The notes: generated by a model from the letters alone, not told the origin. Counted from the stretch's first letter, positions 26,275 through 34,422 are shown. The stretch is 64,000 bases of DNA from JAVSMW01 sp032027005 (GCA_032027005.1 JAVSMW010000008.1:62001-126000); one strand, 5' to 3'. Numbers and translations are program-made.

Positions 26275-26709
26275 ATGAGCAGACGGGCAGCCCGCGAAGC
26301 AGCATTGCAGGCTCTTTTCCAGATTGACCTGGGAAAAGTTGATTTAGCAGATGCAGTGCAATTTGTGACTGAAGAAAATAATTTAAATGAAGAACAAAAC
26401 AAGTTTGTCACCGAACTAGTTTCGGGAGTATTGCATAATATTTCCGGTATAAACAATATTATTAAAGACATATCAATTGATTGGAACCTGGAAAGGATGG
26501 CCGCTGCAGACCGTAACATTCTGAGACTGGCATTGTTTGAAATGTGCTTTAGCGAGGGAGTGCCAGGTAATGTTGCGGTTAATGAAGCCATCGAACTCGG
26601 GAAAACATTCAGCACCGCAGAGTCTGGCAAATTTATTAACGGTATTTTAGGAAAGATTATGGATAATCTGGATAAGTATAAAGTTATCAAAAGTAACGCC
26701 GGGGTGTAA
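26275..26709 (+). CDS. nusB: Transcription antitermination factor NusB
   Basis: RNA-binding antitermination factor of 144 residues that works with NusE (S10) on rRNA operons. The start RRAAREAALQALFQIDLG, then DWNLERMAAADRNILRLALFEM and VAVNEAIELGKTFS, are family signatures. CTAGGAGG precedes the ATG. It is followed after one base by the TsaD-like gene, so the two are probably co-translated. Confidence 0.95.
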   Translation: MSRRAAREAALQALFQIDLGKVDLADAVQFVTEENNLNEEQNKFVTELVSGVLHNISGINNIIKDISIDWNLERMAAADRNILRLALFEMCFSEGVPGNVAVNEAIELGKTFSTAESGKFINGILGKIMDNLDKYKVIKSNAGV

Positions 26710-26710
26710 A

Positions 26711-27700
26711 ATGGATATGTTTCTTGGTATTGATACGAGTTGTTATACGACTTCCCTTGCTGTTGTTGATGGTGAGGGAAATTTGCTTTCTGAGGCCCGG
26801 CGTCTCTTGACTACTCCCCAGGGTGGCAGGGGTCTGGCCCAAAATGAAGCTGTTTTTCAACATATTAATAATCTCCCGGAGCTTTTTGCCCAAATCAGTG
26901 CTAAGGTGTCGGTTCAACAGCTGCGGGGAATCGCTGCCAGTACCCGGCCGCGGCCAGTCGAAGGGTCGTACATGCCGGTATTTCGGGTCGCCGGAAGTTA
27001 TGGTAAATCTCTCTCTGCTCTTTTGGGAGTGCCTTTTACCGGAACTTCTCACCAGGAAGGGCACCTGGCTGCCGGCCTCTGGTCGGCACAGGGACCCCAA
27101 GAACCGGAGTTTCTGGCGGTCCACTTATCCGGTGGAACTACTGAACTGCTGTGTGTGGACCGCCTGACTGGGTCTGAACAATCTGAGCGGGTATTTGAGA
27201 TTACTCTATTGGGCGGGACTGCCGACCTGCATGCAGGACAATTTGTAGACCGGGTGGGAGTCGCTTTAGGCCTGCCATTTCCTGCGGGCCCGCATCTGGA
27301 AAATTTGGCCAGGGAAGTACCAGCGGGTGATGCCCCAGCTTTCCAGGTATCAATTCCCTCATCGGTTAAGGGTTATCAGATCAGCTTTTCCGGCCCTGAG
27401 ACTCATGCCCTGAGGCTAATAGCCCAAAACACCCATAAGCCCCTGATAGCCAGGGCAGTAGAAAACTGTATTGCTATTTCTCTGGAAAAAATCGTCAGAA
27501 AAGCCGTATTAGATTCCGGAATTAAAGAGGTGCTCGTAGTGGGCGGTGTTTCAGCAAACCAGTTCATCAGAGAAAAACTTTTTGTCAGACTTCAACATAA
27601 ATCAGTGGGAGCCCGGCTGTTTTTTGCCGCTCCCGAATTGAGCTGTGATAATGCTGTGGGGGTGGCCCAAATAGTCCGCCAAAAGCTTTTGTGCATGTAG
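26711..27700 (+). CDS. TsaD/Kae1-family paralog (peptidase M22-like)
   Basis: A 329-residue ASKHA-fold protein of the TsaD/Kae1/M22 group. The N-terminal FLGIDTSCYTTSLAVV, the iron-ligand pair in TSHQEGH and the C-terminal VGGVSANQFIREKL and SCDNAVGVA blocks are all present. It is more diverged than a housekeeping TsaD, which it may not replace; spore-forming clostridia often carry such a second copy near nusB/xseA. Role unknown. It begins one base after nusB and ends just before a long palindromic repeat. Confidence 0.8.
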   Translation: MDMFLGIDTSCYTTSLAVVDGEGNLLSEARRLLTTPQGGRGLAQNEAVFQHINNLPELFAQISAKVSVQQLRGIAASTRPRPVEGSYMPVFRVAGSYGKSLSALLGVPFTGTSHQEGHLAAGLWSAQGPQEPEFLAVHLSGGTTELLCVDRLTGSEQSERVFEITLLGGTADLHAGQFVDRVGVALGLPFPAGPHLENLAREVPAGDAPAFQVSIPSSVKGYQISFSGPETHALRLIAQNTHKPLIARAVENCIAISLEKIVRKAVLDSGIKEVLVVGGVSANQFIREKLFVRLQHKSVGARLFFAAPELSCDNAVGVAQIVRQKLLCM

Positions 27701-27808
27701 GTGAAAATGCCCTCTGGCGGCGTTGCCGGGTTGACCGCAATCCTCGGAGTACTTCCAGTACGCCTGCGGTTGCGGTCAACCCGGCGCCTTGCCAGAGAAC
27801 ATTTTCAC
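27701..27808. repeat. Long palindrome with GTAC-type loop (element C)
   Basis: GTGAAAATG..CTCTGGC and GCCGGGTTGACCGCAA on the left match TTGCGGTCAACCCGGC and GCCAGAG..CATTTTCAC on the right; the central loop holds two GTAC words. It begins at the base after the TsaD-like stop. Confidence 0.75.
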
Positions 27809-27863
27809 AGTATGGGGTCAAAGGGAATAAAGATAGAGTAATGGCAATTAAAGAGTATTTAAT

Positions 27864-27884
27864 CGTAGCCGCGTTGCGGCTACG
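27864..27884. repeat. Short perfect hairpin
   Basis: CGTAGCCGC and GCGGCTACG pair perfectly around a GTT loop. A run of six T follows 15 bases later, so this may be a weak terminator. Confidence 0.45.
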
Positions 27885-27928
27885 TCGTAGCGGGGATTTT
27901 TTAATCATGTGAAGGGGCATTTAGTATT

Positions 27929-29083
27929 ATGGAAGGTAGTCTTAATGAAAAAACAGGAGTGGCCCTGACTTCAGTAATCGCCTCATTTCTCCTGACAGCC
28001 GGGAAACTAACTGTGGGGATTCTTACCGGGAGTTTGGGGATTTTATCGGAGGCTGCCCATTCGGCACTGGATTGTGGGGCGGCAGTGATTACATATTTTG
28101 CCGTTAGAGTTTCAGACAAGCCGGCCGATAAAGATCATCATTACGGTCATGCTAAGGTAGAAAACTTTTCTGCTTTAATTGAAGCGGTATTGCTGTTTAT
28201 TACCTGTGCCTGGATTATCAAAGAAGCTGTGAGCCGTCTATTTTTCAAAAGTGAGTCAATTGAAGTCACTGTTTGGAGTTTTCTGGTTATCATCGTTTCA
28301 ATTATCGTAGATTTTTCAAGATCACGGGCATTATCCAGGGCTGCTAAAAAATACAAGAGTCAGGCCCTTGAAGCCGACGCACTTCACTTTTCCAGTGATA
28401 TACTTAGTTCTATTGTTGTCTTGATTGGGTTAATTTTTACCGAATTTGGCGTAATGTATGCGGACCCACTGGCAGCTCTGGTAGTGGCATTGATAGTTAT
28501 AATTGCCAGTTGGCGGTTAGCCAAACGTACTATCGATACACTCCTTGATACTGCTCCGGCCGGGCTTGACAGGCAAATCGCCGATGAAGTTATGGAAATA
28601 CCGGGCGTGGCAGGAGTCCATAAAGTGCGGCTGCGCCAGTCAGGTGGAAATGTGCAGGGAGATTTGCATGTAGTTATGGAGCGGAACATATCATTTGTGG
28701 ATGGCCACAAAATTGCTACAAAAGTAGAGGAAAGCCTGGCTAAACACAGCAGCGACATTGTCGTTCATTTTGAACCTGAAGATGATTGGGAAGAGGTAAA
28801 CAAAACTATCAGTGAAACGACCGAAAAGGTCAAAAAGGTGTTACGCGGTCACCAATCTTCTTTTCACGAACTGGAAGTCAGCCATGGACCCAACGGATTG
28901 TTAGTCAGCATTCATGTGATTTTACCGAAAGAACTTTCGGTTATGGAAGCCAGGGAAAGATGTGATGTTCTTGAAAATGCTATCAGGAATGAATTGGCCG
29001 GTGCCGACGTTCACCTGCGGATCGAGCCATGTGATGGCTTGTGTTCGGACTGCGCCGAACTTTGCCCAAAAAACCAAGAGTAA
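27929..29083 (+). CDS. Cation diffusion facilitator transporter with Cys-rich tail
   Basis: A 384-residue CDF protein. About six membrane helices in the first 200 residues carry the paired metal sites HSALD and HFSSD, and the HHYGH loop follows helix 2. Two soluble domains follow: the usual ZT-dimer fold and an additional C-terminal ferredoxin-like stretch (from about residue 290). The tail ends with C-x3-C-x2-C-x3-C, an extension not part of a standard CDF. Probably a Zn2+, Fe2+ or Mn2+ efflux pump; the metal cannot be named. A terminator follows. Confidence 0.85.
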   Translation: MEGSLNEKTGVALTSVIASFLLTAGKLTVGILTGSLGILSEAAHSALDCGAAVITYFAVRVSDKPADKDHHYGHAKVENFSALIEAVLLFITCAWIIKEAVSRLFFKSESIEVTVWSFLVIIVSIIVDFSRSRALSRAAKKYKSQALEADALHFSSDILSSIVVLIGLIFTEFGVMYADPLAALVVALIVIIASWRLAKRTIDTLLDTAPAGLDRQIADEVMEIPGVAGVHKVRLRQSGGNVQGDLHVVMERNISFVDGHKIATKVEESLAKHSSDIVVHFEPEDDWEEVNKTISETTEKVKKVLRGHQSSFHELEVSHGPNGLLVSIHVILPKELSVMEARERCDVLENAIRNELAGADVHLRIEPCDGLCSDCAELCPKNQE

Positions 29084-29088
29084 CTGTG

Positions 29089-29112
29089 AGACCCCTTGAC
29101 CGGGGTTTTTTT
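29089..29112 (+). terminator. Terminator after the CDF gene
   Basis: ACCCC and GGGGT pair around a short loop, followed by seven T residues. Confidence 0.7.
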
Positions 29113-29133
29113 ATTGCCGGGAATTTGAAACCG

Positions 29134-29169
29134 GTCACTCCCCATTACCCACTCATCACTCACCACTAC
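29134..29169. repeat. Half of a heptamer array (element H5)
   Basis: Only the C-rich arm type is present (CACTCCCC, CACTCATCACTCACCAC) and no complementary arm lies beside it. Confidence 0.55.
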
Positions 29170-29177
29170 TTTTCAGT

Positions 29178-29206
29178 AACCAACTGCCCCCAAAAATCAT
29201 AGTCTA
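29178..29206 (+). promoter_or_regulatory. Sigma-K-like promoter
   Basis: AACC (29178-29181), a 16-base spacer and CATAGTCTA (29198-29206) match the sigma-K pattern AC...CATAnnnTA exactly at the conserved bases. The gene at 29267 would have a leader of about 54 nt. Confidence 0.55.
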
Positions 29207-29266
29207 TATTGACATAGCTGTGAGGAAATATGATGTTGTGAAAACTATGTAAATGGGGGTAAAAAA

Positions 29267-29953
29267 ATGAATTACACTGTAATGCCCGGAGATACCATGT
29301 ATATGATTTCAGCCCGGTTCGGTATTTCTCTGGATGCCTTATTACAGGCCAATCCTAATATTGCTGACCCGGATTTGATTTATCCAGGACAGGTCATAGT
29401 GATTCCTACAATGGGGGTGCCAGGTGAAGGTACTATCCCGGGAATACCCGGATTGTTTACAGGCGGCGGTGCCGGTGCCGGTGAAATACCTGACCTGCCT
29501 GGATTACCTGATATTGCCCTGGGCGGGATGTTGCCAGGATTTTTACCAGGCGGGACAATGCCGGGATTTTTTCCGGGAGGCATGATGCCAGGATTTGCCC
29601 CGGAAGGGAAGATGCCTTGTTGTCCTCCCAGCGGGATGATACCAGTATTTCCTCCCGGGAATATGGGGGCAGGAGGAGAAGGGATGATGCCTTGTTGCCC
29701 TCCCACCGGGATGATGCCAGTGTTTCCCCCTGGAACTATGGGGCCAGGAAGAGCCAGTGCTCTTAAAATGGGTGACAGAGGAGATGAAGTTAAGCTCCTC
29801 CAGCAAAGACTAAAAGATCTTGGCTATTACAATGGGTCCATAACCGGCAATTTTGGCTTCAGAACCAAAAATGCTGTCAAGAGATTTCAAAAGGATTGCC
29901 ACGTTGAAGCAAACGGTATTGCGGATTGGTTTCTTTTGCAAACGATGAGATAA
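29267..29953 (+). CDS. LysM protein with Gly/Pro/Met-rich middle and peptidoglycan-binding domain, probable spore coat/cortex protein
   Basis: A 228-residue protein without a signal peptide. Residues 1-46 are a LysM domain (MPGDTMYMISARFGISLDAL); residues about 50-160 are a low-complexity repeat of PGGMMPGF-like units with two near-identical MPCCPP segments; residues about 163-226 are a peptidoglycan-binding type 1 domain. A protein with glycan-binding modules but no export signal fits deposition from inside the mother cell, as for SafA-type spore proteins, and the sigma-K-like promoter agrees. Confidence 0.82.
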   Translation: MNYTVMPGDTMYMISARFGISLDALLQANPNIADPDLIYPGQVIVIPTMGVPGEGTIPGIPGLFTGGGAGAGEIPDLPGLPDIALGGMLPGFLPGGTMPGFFPGGMMPGFAPEGKMPCCPPSGMIPVFPPGNMGAGGEGMMPCCPPTGMMPVFPPGTMGPGRASALKMGDRGDEVKLLQQRLKDLGYYNGSITGNFGFRTKNAVKRFQKDCHVEANGIADWFLLQTMR

Positions 29954-29954
29954 A

Positions 29955-30035
29955 TGAGTGGAGAGTGGAGAGTGGGTAGTGGTTTTTCACTCACCACCCT
30001 CCACTCACCACCCTCCACTCACCACTCTCCACTCG
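29955..30035. repeat. Inverted heptamer array (element H6)
   Basis: GAGTGGAGAGTGGAGAGTGG on the left faces repeated CCACTCACCACCCT and CCACTCACCACTCT units on the right, starting two bases after the LysM gene stop. Confidence 0.75.
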
Positions 30036-30159
30036 TATGGACAAGCCGGTTGAAAGTGTTCTAAAACGAATCATAGATATCGTTGTCATACTAGGCTGCC
30101 TGTACTAATATTAATAGATAGTGGAAGTTTGGATTGTTGCAAAATTTCAGCCGACCGGC

Positions 30160-30185
30160 AGGAATTGATGGTTTTATGGCGAAAT
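30160..30185 (+). promoter_or_regulatory. Weak sigma-H-like promoter upstream of nfnA
   Basis: AGGAATT (30160-30166), 14 bases and GAAAT (30181-30185); the -10 lacks the GAAT core. A 14-base direct repeat (30195-30208 and 30211-30224) lies between it and the gene. Confidence 0.3.
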
Positions 30186-30244
30186 AGTTAAGCTGAATTA
30201 CACTCATTCTGAATTACACTCATTGGGGGAGGGAAATTGACTTT

Positions 30245-31087
30245 ATGTTCAAGATTCTCAAAAAAGAAGTTTTGTCACCGACTCTAAAGCTGTTCGAAAT
30301 TGAAGCACCTAAAGTTGCTAAAAAATGTCAGGCGGGACAGTTTATCATTCTTCGAATCAATGAGAAGGGTGAAAGAATTCCCTTGACAATTGCTGATTTC
30401 AACAGAGAAAAGGGTTCAATTACCCTTATTTTTGCGGAGGTAGGTAAAACCACTCAACAGTTAGGCCGGATGGAAGCCGGAGATGCCATTCTTGATTTCG
30501 TTGGTCCGTTGGGCAGACCATCGGAAATAGAGAAATATGGCCGGGTGGTTTGTATTGGCGGTGGTGTTGGGATTGCGCCGGTATTCCCAATTACCCGGGC
30601 ACTTCATGAAGCCGGTAACGAGGTTATTGGAATAGCCGGAGCCAGAAATAAGGAACTCTTATTCTGGACTGAGGAATTTAAGGCTCAATGTGATGAGTTT
30701 AATATTTGCACTGATGACGGAAGCATCGGGGAGAAAGGCTTTGTAACTGACGTACTTAAGAAAATAATTGAAGAAAAAGGGAAGATTGATTATATAGTTG
30801 CAATTGGACCTCTTCCTATGATGAAGTTTGTGTCAGAAGTTTCAAGGCCTTTTGGCATTAAAACTGTAGTTAGTTTGAATTCAATTATGGTTGATGGTAC
30901 AGGTATGTGCGGAGCTTGCCGTGTTACTGTCGGTAATGAGACCAAATTTGCCTGTGTGGATGGGCCTGAATTTGATGGTCACTTGGTTGACTTTAATGAA
31001 CAAATGCGCAGATCTCAAATTTTTAAAGATGAAGAAATGCGTGCTCTTGCAGCAGGAAGTTGTGGAGGTGGTTGTGGATGCCATTAA
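30245..31087 (+). CDS. nfnA: NfnA: FAD/NAD and [2Fe-2S] subunit of the ferredoxin-NAD(P) transhydrogenase
   Basis: A 280-residue ferredoxin-NADP reductase-like protein: FAD-binding barrel (residues about 1-95, with IPLTIADF), NAD-binding domain with CIGGGVGIAPVFPITRAL, and a C-terminal [2Fe-2S] site in MCGACRV and FACVDGPEFDGH. It overlaps the NfnB gene and ends in a Cys/Gly-rich tail (CGGGCGCH). With NfnB it should couple NADH, NADPH and ferredoxin by electron bifurcation; a sulfide dehydrogenase label (SudB) is the older alternative for this family. Confidence 0.9.
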   Translation: MFKILKKEVLSPTLKLFEIEAPKVAKKCQAGQFIILRINEKGERIPLTIADFNREKGSITLIFAEVGKTTQQLGRMEAGDAILDFVGPLGRPSEIEKYGRVVCIGGGVGIAPVFPITRALHEAGNEVIGIAGARNKELLFWTEEFKAQCDEFNICTDDGSIGEKGFVTDVLKKIIEEKGKIDYIVAIGPLPMMKFVSEVSRPFGIKTVVSLNSIMVDGTGMCGACRVTVGNETKFACVDGPEFDGHLVDFNEQMRRSQIFKDEEMRALAAGSCGGGCGCH

Positions 31088-32472
31088 ACAATAGTCCGGT
31101 AAAAAATGAAATGCCTTGCCAGGATCCGAAAGTCAGGGCTAAAAACTTTGAAGAAGTTGCCCTTGGTTATACTGAAGAAACAGCTGTCATAGAAGCTGAG
31201 CGTTGTCTGGAATGCAAGAAGGAACCCTGCCGTGACGGCTGCCCCGTACAGGTTCCTATTCCCCAGTTTATTGCTAAAGTCAAGGAACGTGATTTTGCAG
31301 GGGCTATTAAAACACTTAAAGAAAAGAACGCCCTGCCTGCAGTATGCGGACGGGTATGCCCCCAGGAAGCCCAGTGTGAGAGTAAGTGCGTTCGCGGTAA
31401 GAAAGGTGAACCTGTTGGCATCGGCCGGTTGGAGAGATTTGTTGCTGACTGGGAAAGAGCAGAAGGAATTAAGCCTATTGAATGTGCTCCTCCTACCGGT
31501 AAGAAAGTAGCTGTTGTCGGTTCAGGTCCTGCCGGTCTGACAGTTGCAGCCGACTGTGCTCAAGCCGGACATCAGGTTACCGTATTCGAAGCTCTCCATG
31601 TTCCAGGTGGCGTACTCATGTACGGGATCCCGGAGTTCCGTCTGCCAAAGGCCATTGTGCAGGCCGAAATTGAGAACCTGAAAAAAATTGGTGTTGAAAT
31701 TAAAGTTGACTCTGTCATCGGTGCTATAGATACTGTTGACGAACTCCTGGAAGACGAAGGATATGATGCCGTATTCCTCGGTACAGGCGCCGGCCTTCCT
31801 TATTTCCTGGGCATTCCCGGGGAAAACTTAAACGGAGTATATTCGGCCAATGAGTTCCTGACCAGGACAAATCTTATGAAGGGTTACTTATTCCCTGAGT
31901 ATGACACACCTGTAAGGGTAGGTAAAAAGGTAGCTGTTCTGGGTGGCGGCAATGTAGCTATGGACTGTGCCCGGACGGCTCTCCGGCTGGGTGCTGAAGA
32001 AGTATATATTGTATATCGCCGGTCTATGGAAGAACTGCCGGCAAGGGTTGAAGAAGTACACCATGCCGAGGAAGAAGGAGTTATCTTTAAAATTCTGACA
32101 AACCCAACCAAGATTATCGGTAACGAAGATAGCTGGGTAACTTCCATGGAATGTTTACAATACGAACTTGGCGAGCCTGATGCCTCTGGCCGTCGTTCAC
32201 CGGTTGCTATTGATGGTTCTGAATTTATTGTTCCGGTAGACACAGTTGTTGTGGCTATCGGGCAAGGTCCCAACCCGTTGGTGCCGCGAACCACCAAAGG
32301 GCTGGAAACTAATAAGAAGGGTAACATTGTTGCCAGTGAAGAAACCGGTGCTACTTCCAAGCCTAAGTGCTTTGCCGGCGGCGACGTTGTAACAGGAGCT
32401 GCTACCGTTATCAAAGCTATGGGTGCCGGAAGGGTTGCTGCCAACAGTATTTGTGAACTGTTGAAAAAATAA
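31078..32472 (+). CDS. nfnB: NfnB: flavin/[4Fe-4S] subunit (glutamate synthase small-subunit family)
   Basis: A 464-residue GltD-like protein. The N-terminal Cys-rich domain carries CLECKKEPCRDGCP and CGRVCPQEAQCESKC for two [4Fe-4S] clusters, VVGSGPAGLTVAADCAQAGH binds FAD, and VLGGGNVAMDCARTALRLG binds NADP(H). No glutamate synthase large subunit is nearby, and the gene overlaps nfnA by ten bases, which supports NfnB over GltD. ATG 31078 has GGAGGT upstream. Confidence 0.9.
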   Translation: MPLNNSPVKNEMPCQDPKVRAKNFEEVALGYTEETAVIEAERCLECKKEPCRDGCPVQVPIPQFIAKVKERDFAGAIKTLKEKNALPAVCGRVCPQEAQCESKCVRGKKGEPVGIGRLERFVADWERAEGIKPIECAPPTGKKVAVVGSGPAGLTVAADCAQAGHQVTVFEALHVPGGVLMYGIPEFRLPKAIVQAEIENLKKIGVEIKVDSVIGAIDTVDELLEDEGYDAVFLGTGAGLPYFLGIPGENLNGVYSANEFLTRTNLMKGYLFPEYDTPVRVGKKVAVLGGGNVAMDCARTALRLGAEEVYIVYRRSMEELPARVEEVHHAEEEGVIFKILTNPTKIIGNEDSWVTSMECLQYELGEPDASGRRSPVAIDGSEFIVPVDTVVVAIGQGPNPLVPRTTKGLETNKKGNIVASEETGATSKPKCFAGGDVVTGAATVIKAMGAGRVAANSICELLKK

Positions 32473-32486
32473 CTTAGACTTCACGA

Positions 32487-32522
32487 GCAGCCACTGGAGA
32501 TTTAAACCAGTGGCTGGTTTTT
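32487..32522 (+). terminator. Terminator after nfnB
   Basis: AGCCACTGG and CCAGTGGCT pair around an AT-rich loop, then GGTTTTT. Confidence 0.75.
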
Positions 32523-32655
32523 CGAAAAATTCACTTAAATTTTGAAACGACAGCCTGGTCTAAGATTAGGCATTAAGGGAAGGATAATTGAGTACGGTTC
32601 ACTCCTTGCTGAAGTTCTTTGACAGGCTGCGGATTATATAAGGAGGTAATGAAAA

Positions 32656-33270
32656 ATGGCTATGTTAGACAAAACTTGTAAAGAATTTGTTGAAGTTCTG
32701 GCATCAGCAGCTCCCGTACCGGGCGGCGGTGGGGCAGCAGCCTTTGGCGGTTCCATTGGGATGGCTCTTTGTAACATGGTGGGTAACCTGACTGTTGGCA
32801 AAAAGAAGTATGCTGATGTTGAACCTGAAGTGAAGGAACTACTGGATAAAGGATATAAGGTCATTGCCGAACTGCAGGAACTTGTGAGCAAAGATGCAGA
32901 GGTTTTTGAACCCCTTTCCAAGGCTTATGGTATCCCCAAAGATGATCCTGCCAGGGCTGAAAAGCTGGAGGCATGTGCCAAGGTTGCCTGCTCCGTGCCC
33001 TTAGATATTATGCGGAAAGCATTTGAGGGTATTCAGATAACCAACAGAATGGCCCAAATCGGTTCACTTCTGGTAATCTCTGATGCCGGCTGCGGGGTTG
33101 TATTTTTAAAGGCTGCTCTGGAAAGCGGCATGCTTAATGTAACTATCAACCTGGGAATTATTCAGGATCAGGACTATGTCAACAGCGCCAGGGAAGAAAT
33201 GAACAGACTCCTGGCCGACGGCAGAAAACTGGCCGATGAGACTCTGGCTCTGGTAGTAAGCAAGTTGTAA
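32656..33270 (+). CDS. fchA: Methenyltetrahydrofolate cyclohydrolase FchA
   Basis: A 204-residue all-helical protein of the formiminotransferase-cyclodeaminase C-terminal (FTCD_C) family. APVPGGGGAAAFGGSIGMALCNMV is the family signature near the N-terminus, and SDAGCGVVFLKAALES a later one (quoted here in parts). In acetogens this family supplies methenyl-THF cyclohydrolase activity. The TAAGGAGG ribosome site is strong. It lies 26 bases ahead of folD, whose own cyclohydrolase site is degraded. Confidence 0.88.
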   Translation: MAMLDKTCKEFVEVLASAAPVPGGGGAAAFGGSIGMALCNMVGNLTVGKKKYADVEPEVKELLDKGYKVIAELQELVSKDAEVFEPLSKAYGIPKDDPARAEKLEACAKVACSVPLDIMRKAFEGIQITNRMAQIGSLLVISDAGCGVVFLKAALESGMLNVTINLGIIQDQDYVNSAREEMNRLLADGRKLADETLALVVSKL

Positions 33271-33296
33271 TTAGAATAAAAGGAGGAATTACATAA

Positions 33297-34160
33297 ATGG
33301 CTGAAAGATTGGCTGGAAAAGCTGTCGCTGATGCGATGAAGGAAGAGCTTTCCAAGAAGGTTGCAGAATTAAAAAACAAAGGGATTACTCCCAAATTAGG
33401 GATTGTTCGTGTTGGTGCCCGTCCCGATGACCTCTTTTATGAAGGTGGGGCCAAAAAGACCTGTGAGTCTATCGGAATGGCCTATGAAGTCTTTGAATAT
33501 CCTGTAGATATTGATCAGGCATCTTTTGAGAAAGCCATTACAGATGTCGGGGCTAACAAAGAAGTTAACGGAATTCTGATGTTTGCTCCGCTGCCCAAGC
33601 ATTTAGACGAGCGGAAAATCAGATCCTTAATTCCGGTGGAAAAAGACGTGGATTGTATGACCCTTGGCAGTGCAGCCAAAGTTTTTGCAGATGAGCTTGA
33701 CGGATTTCCACCCTGCACCCCCACAGCATGTATGGATATTTTGCATTACTACAACATTCCGATTAAAGGCAAAAAATGTGTGGTTCTCGGGCGTTCCCTG
33801 GTTGTTGGCAAGCCGGTGGCTATGCTGCTTCTGAGAGAGCATGGTACTGTCACCATCTGTCATTCCAGAACCGAGAATCTTCCCGAAGTTTGTGCCGACG
33901 CCGACATTCTCATCGCCGCCGTAGGCAGGGCCAAAATGGTCAAAGCCAACTTTGTCAAAGCCGGCCAGACTGTTATTGATGTAGGTATTAACGAAGATCC
34001 CGATAACCCCGGTAAATACTGTGGTGATGTGGATTATGCGGAAGTCGAGCCCATTGTTGAAAAAATCACTCCGGTTCCCGGTGGTGTAGGCTCAGTTACA
34101 ACTGTTGTACTCTGCAAACAGACTATTCAGGCTTGCGAGCAGCAAAACGGATTGAGGTAA
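33297..34160 (+). CDS. folD: Methylenetetrahydrofolate dehydrogenase FolD, cyclohydrolase residues replaced
   Basis: A 287-residue FolD-fold enzyme: CVVLGRSLVVGKP is the NAD(P) site and TPVPGGVGSVTT the C-terminal signature. In bifunctional FolD the catalytic Lys of YVxxK and the Gln of VQLPLP carry out the cyclohydrolase step; here they are Ala52 (after Tyr48) and Phe96 (MFAPLP), while the Asp of KDVD is kept. I infer a dehydrogenase-only enzyme that relies on FchA. Its TAA stop is the first codon of a repeat element A copy. Confidence 0.9.
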   Translation: MAERLAGKAVADAMKEELSKKVAELKNKGITPKLGIVRVGARPDDLFYEGGAKKTCESIGMAYEVFEYPVDIDQASFEKAITDVGANKEVNGILMFAPLPKHLDERKIRSLIPVEKDVDCMTLGSAAKVFADELDGFPPCTPTACMDILHYYNIPIKGKKCVVLGRSLVVGKPVAMLLLREHGTVTICHSRTENLPEVCADADILIAAVGRAKMVKANFVKAGQTVIDVGINEDPDNPGKYCGDVDYAEVEPIVEKITPVPGGVGSVTTVVLCKQTIQACEQQNGLR

Positions 34161-34287
34161 AGTGAAACTTACTTCAGGTGGAGTTTTGACTCCATCTGAA
34201 GTTTAGTTGAACTTATCCAGGGGCTAACCGCCACTTATCTCCCGTTTATAGAAGCGGGAGTCTTAGTGGCGGTTAGCCATCAGATAA
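34158..34287 (+). repeat. Double-hairpin element A, copy 3
   Basis: Begins TAAAGTGAAACTTACTTCAGG, the TAA being the folD stop, and ends GGCGGTTAGCCATCAGATAA. It has a 14-bp-type hairpin on the left and a long stem on the right. Confidence 0.88.
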
Positions 34288-34292
34288 AGCTA

Positions 34293-34327
34293 AGGGTGTC
34301 CTGCCAGGTGGCTAGGGCACCCTGTTT
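34293..34327 (+). terminator. Hairpin downstream of folD, probable terminator
   Basis: AGGGTGTCCT and AGGGCACCCT pair (ten bp with one G-U) and are followed by GTTT. Confidence 0.55.
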
Positions 34328-34352
34328 AATTCTGGGCTGAGGTTTAAAAAAG

Positions 34353-34401
34353 AAGGACTTGAATTTGCCGAGGGTTAGCTTCAGCAAATTCAAGTCCTTT
34401 T
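34353..34401. terminator. Bidirectional terminator
   Basis: AAGGACTTGAATTTGC is followed by its exact complement at 34384-34399; A and T runs flank both sides. It faces the minus-strand gene at 34423. Confidence 0.75.
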
Positions 34402-34422
34402 GGATTGATGTTTTGGAGCCTG

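Noticed and set aside
27585..27920. Minus-strand reading frame of 111 codons across the TsaD-like gene end and the long palindrome
   Set aside because: It is a by-product of the palindrome and of the opposite-strand gene; no start site or homology is visible.
29380..29806. Long minus-strand frames inside the LysM/PGM-rich gene
   Set aside because: The Gly/Pro-rich repeat gives open frames on both strands; only the plus strand has a ribosome site, promoter and recognisable domains.
31078..32472. Glutamate synthase small subunit (gltD)
   Set aside because: The sequence family fits, but there is no large subunit and the gene overlaps nfnA, so NfnB is the better reading.
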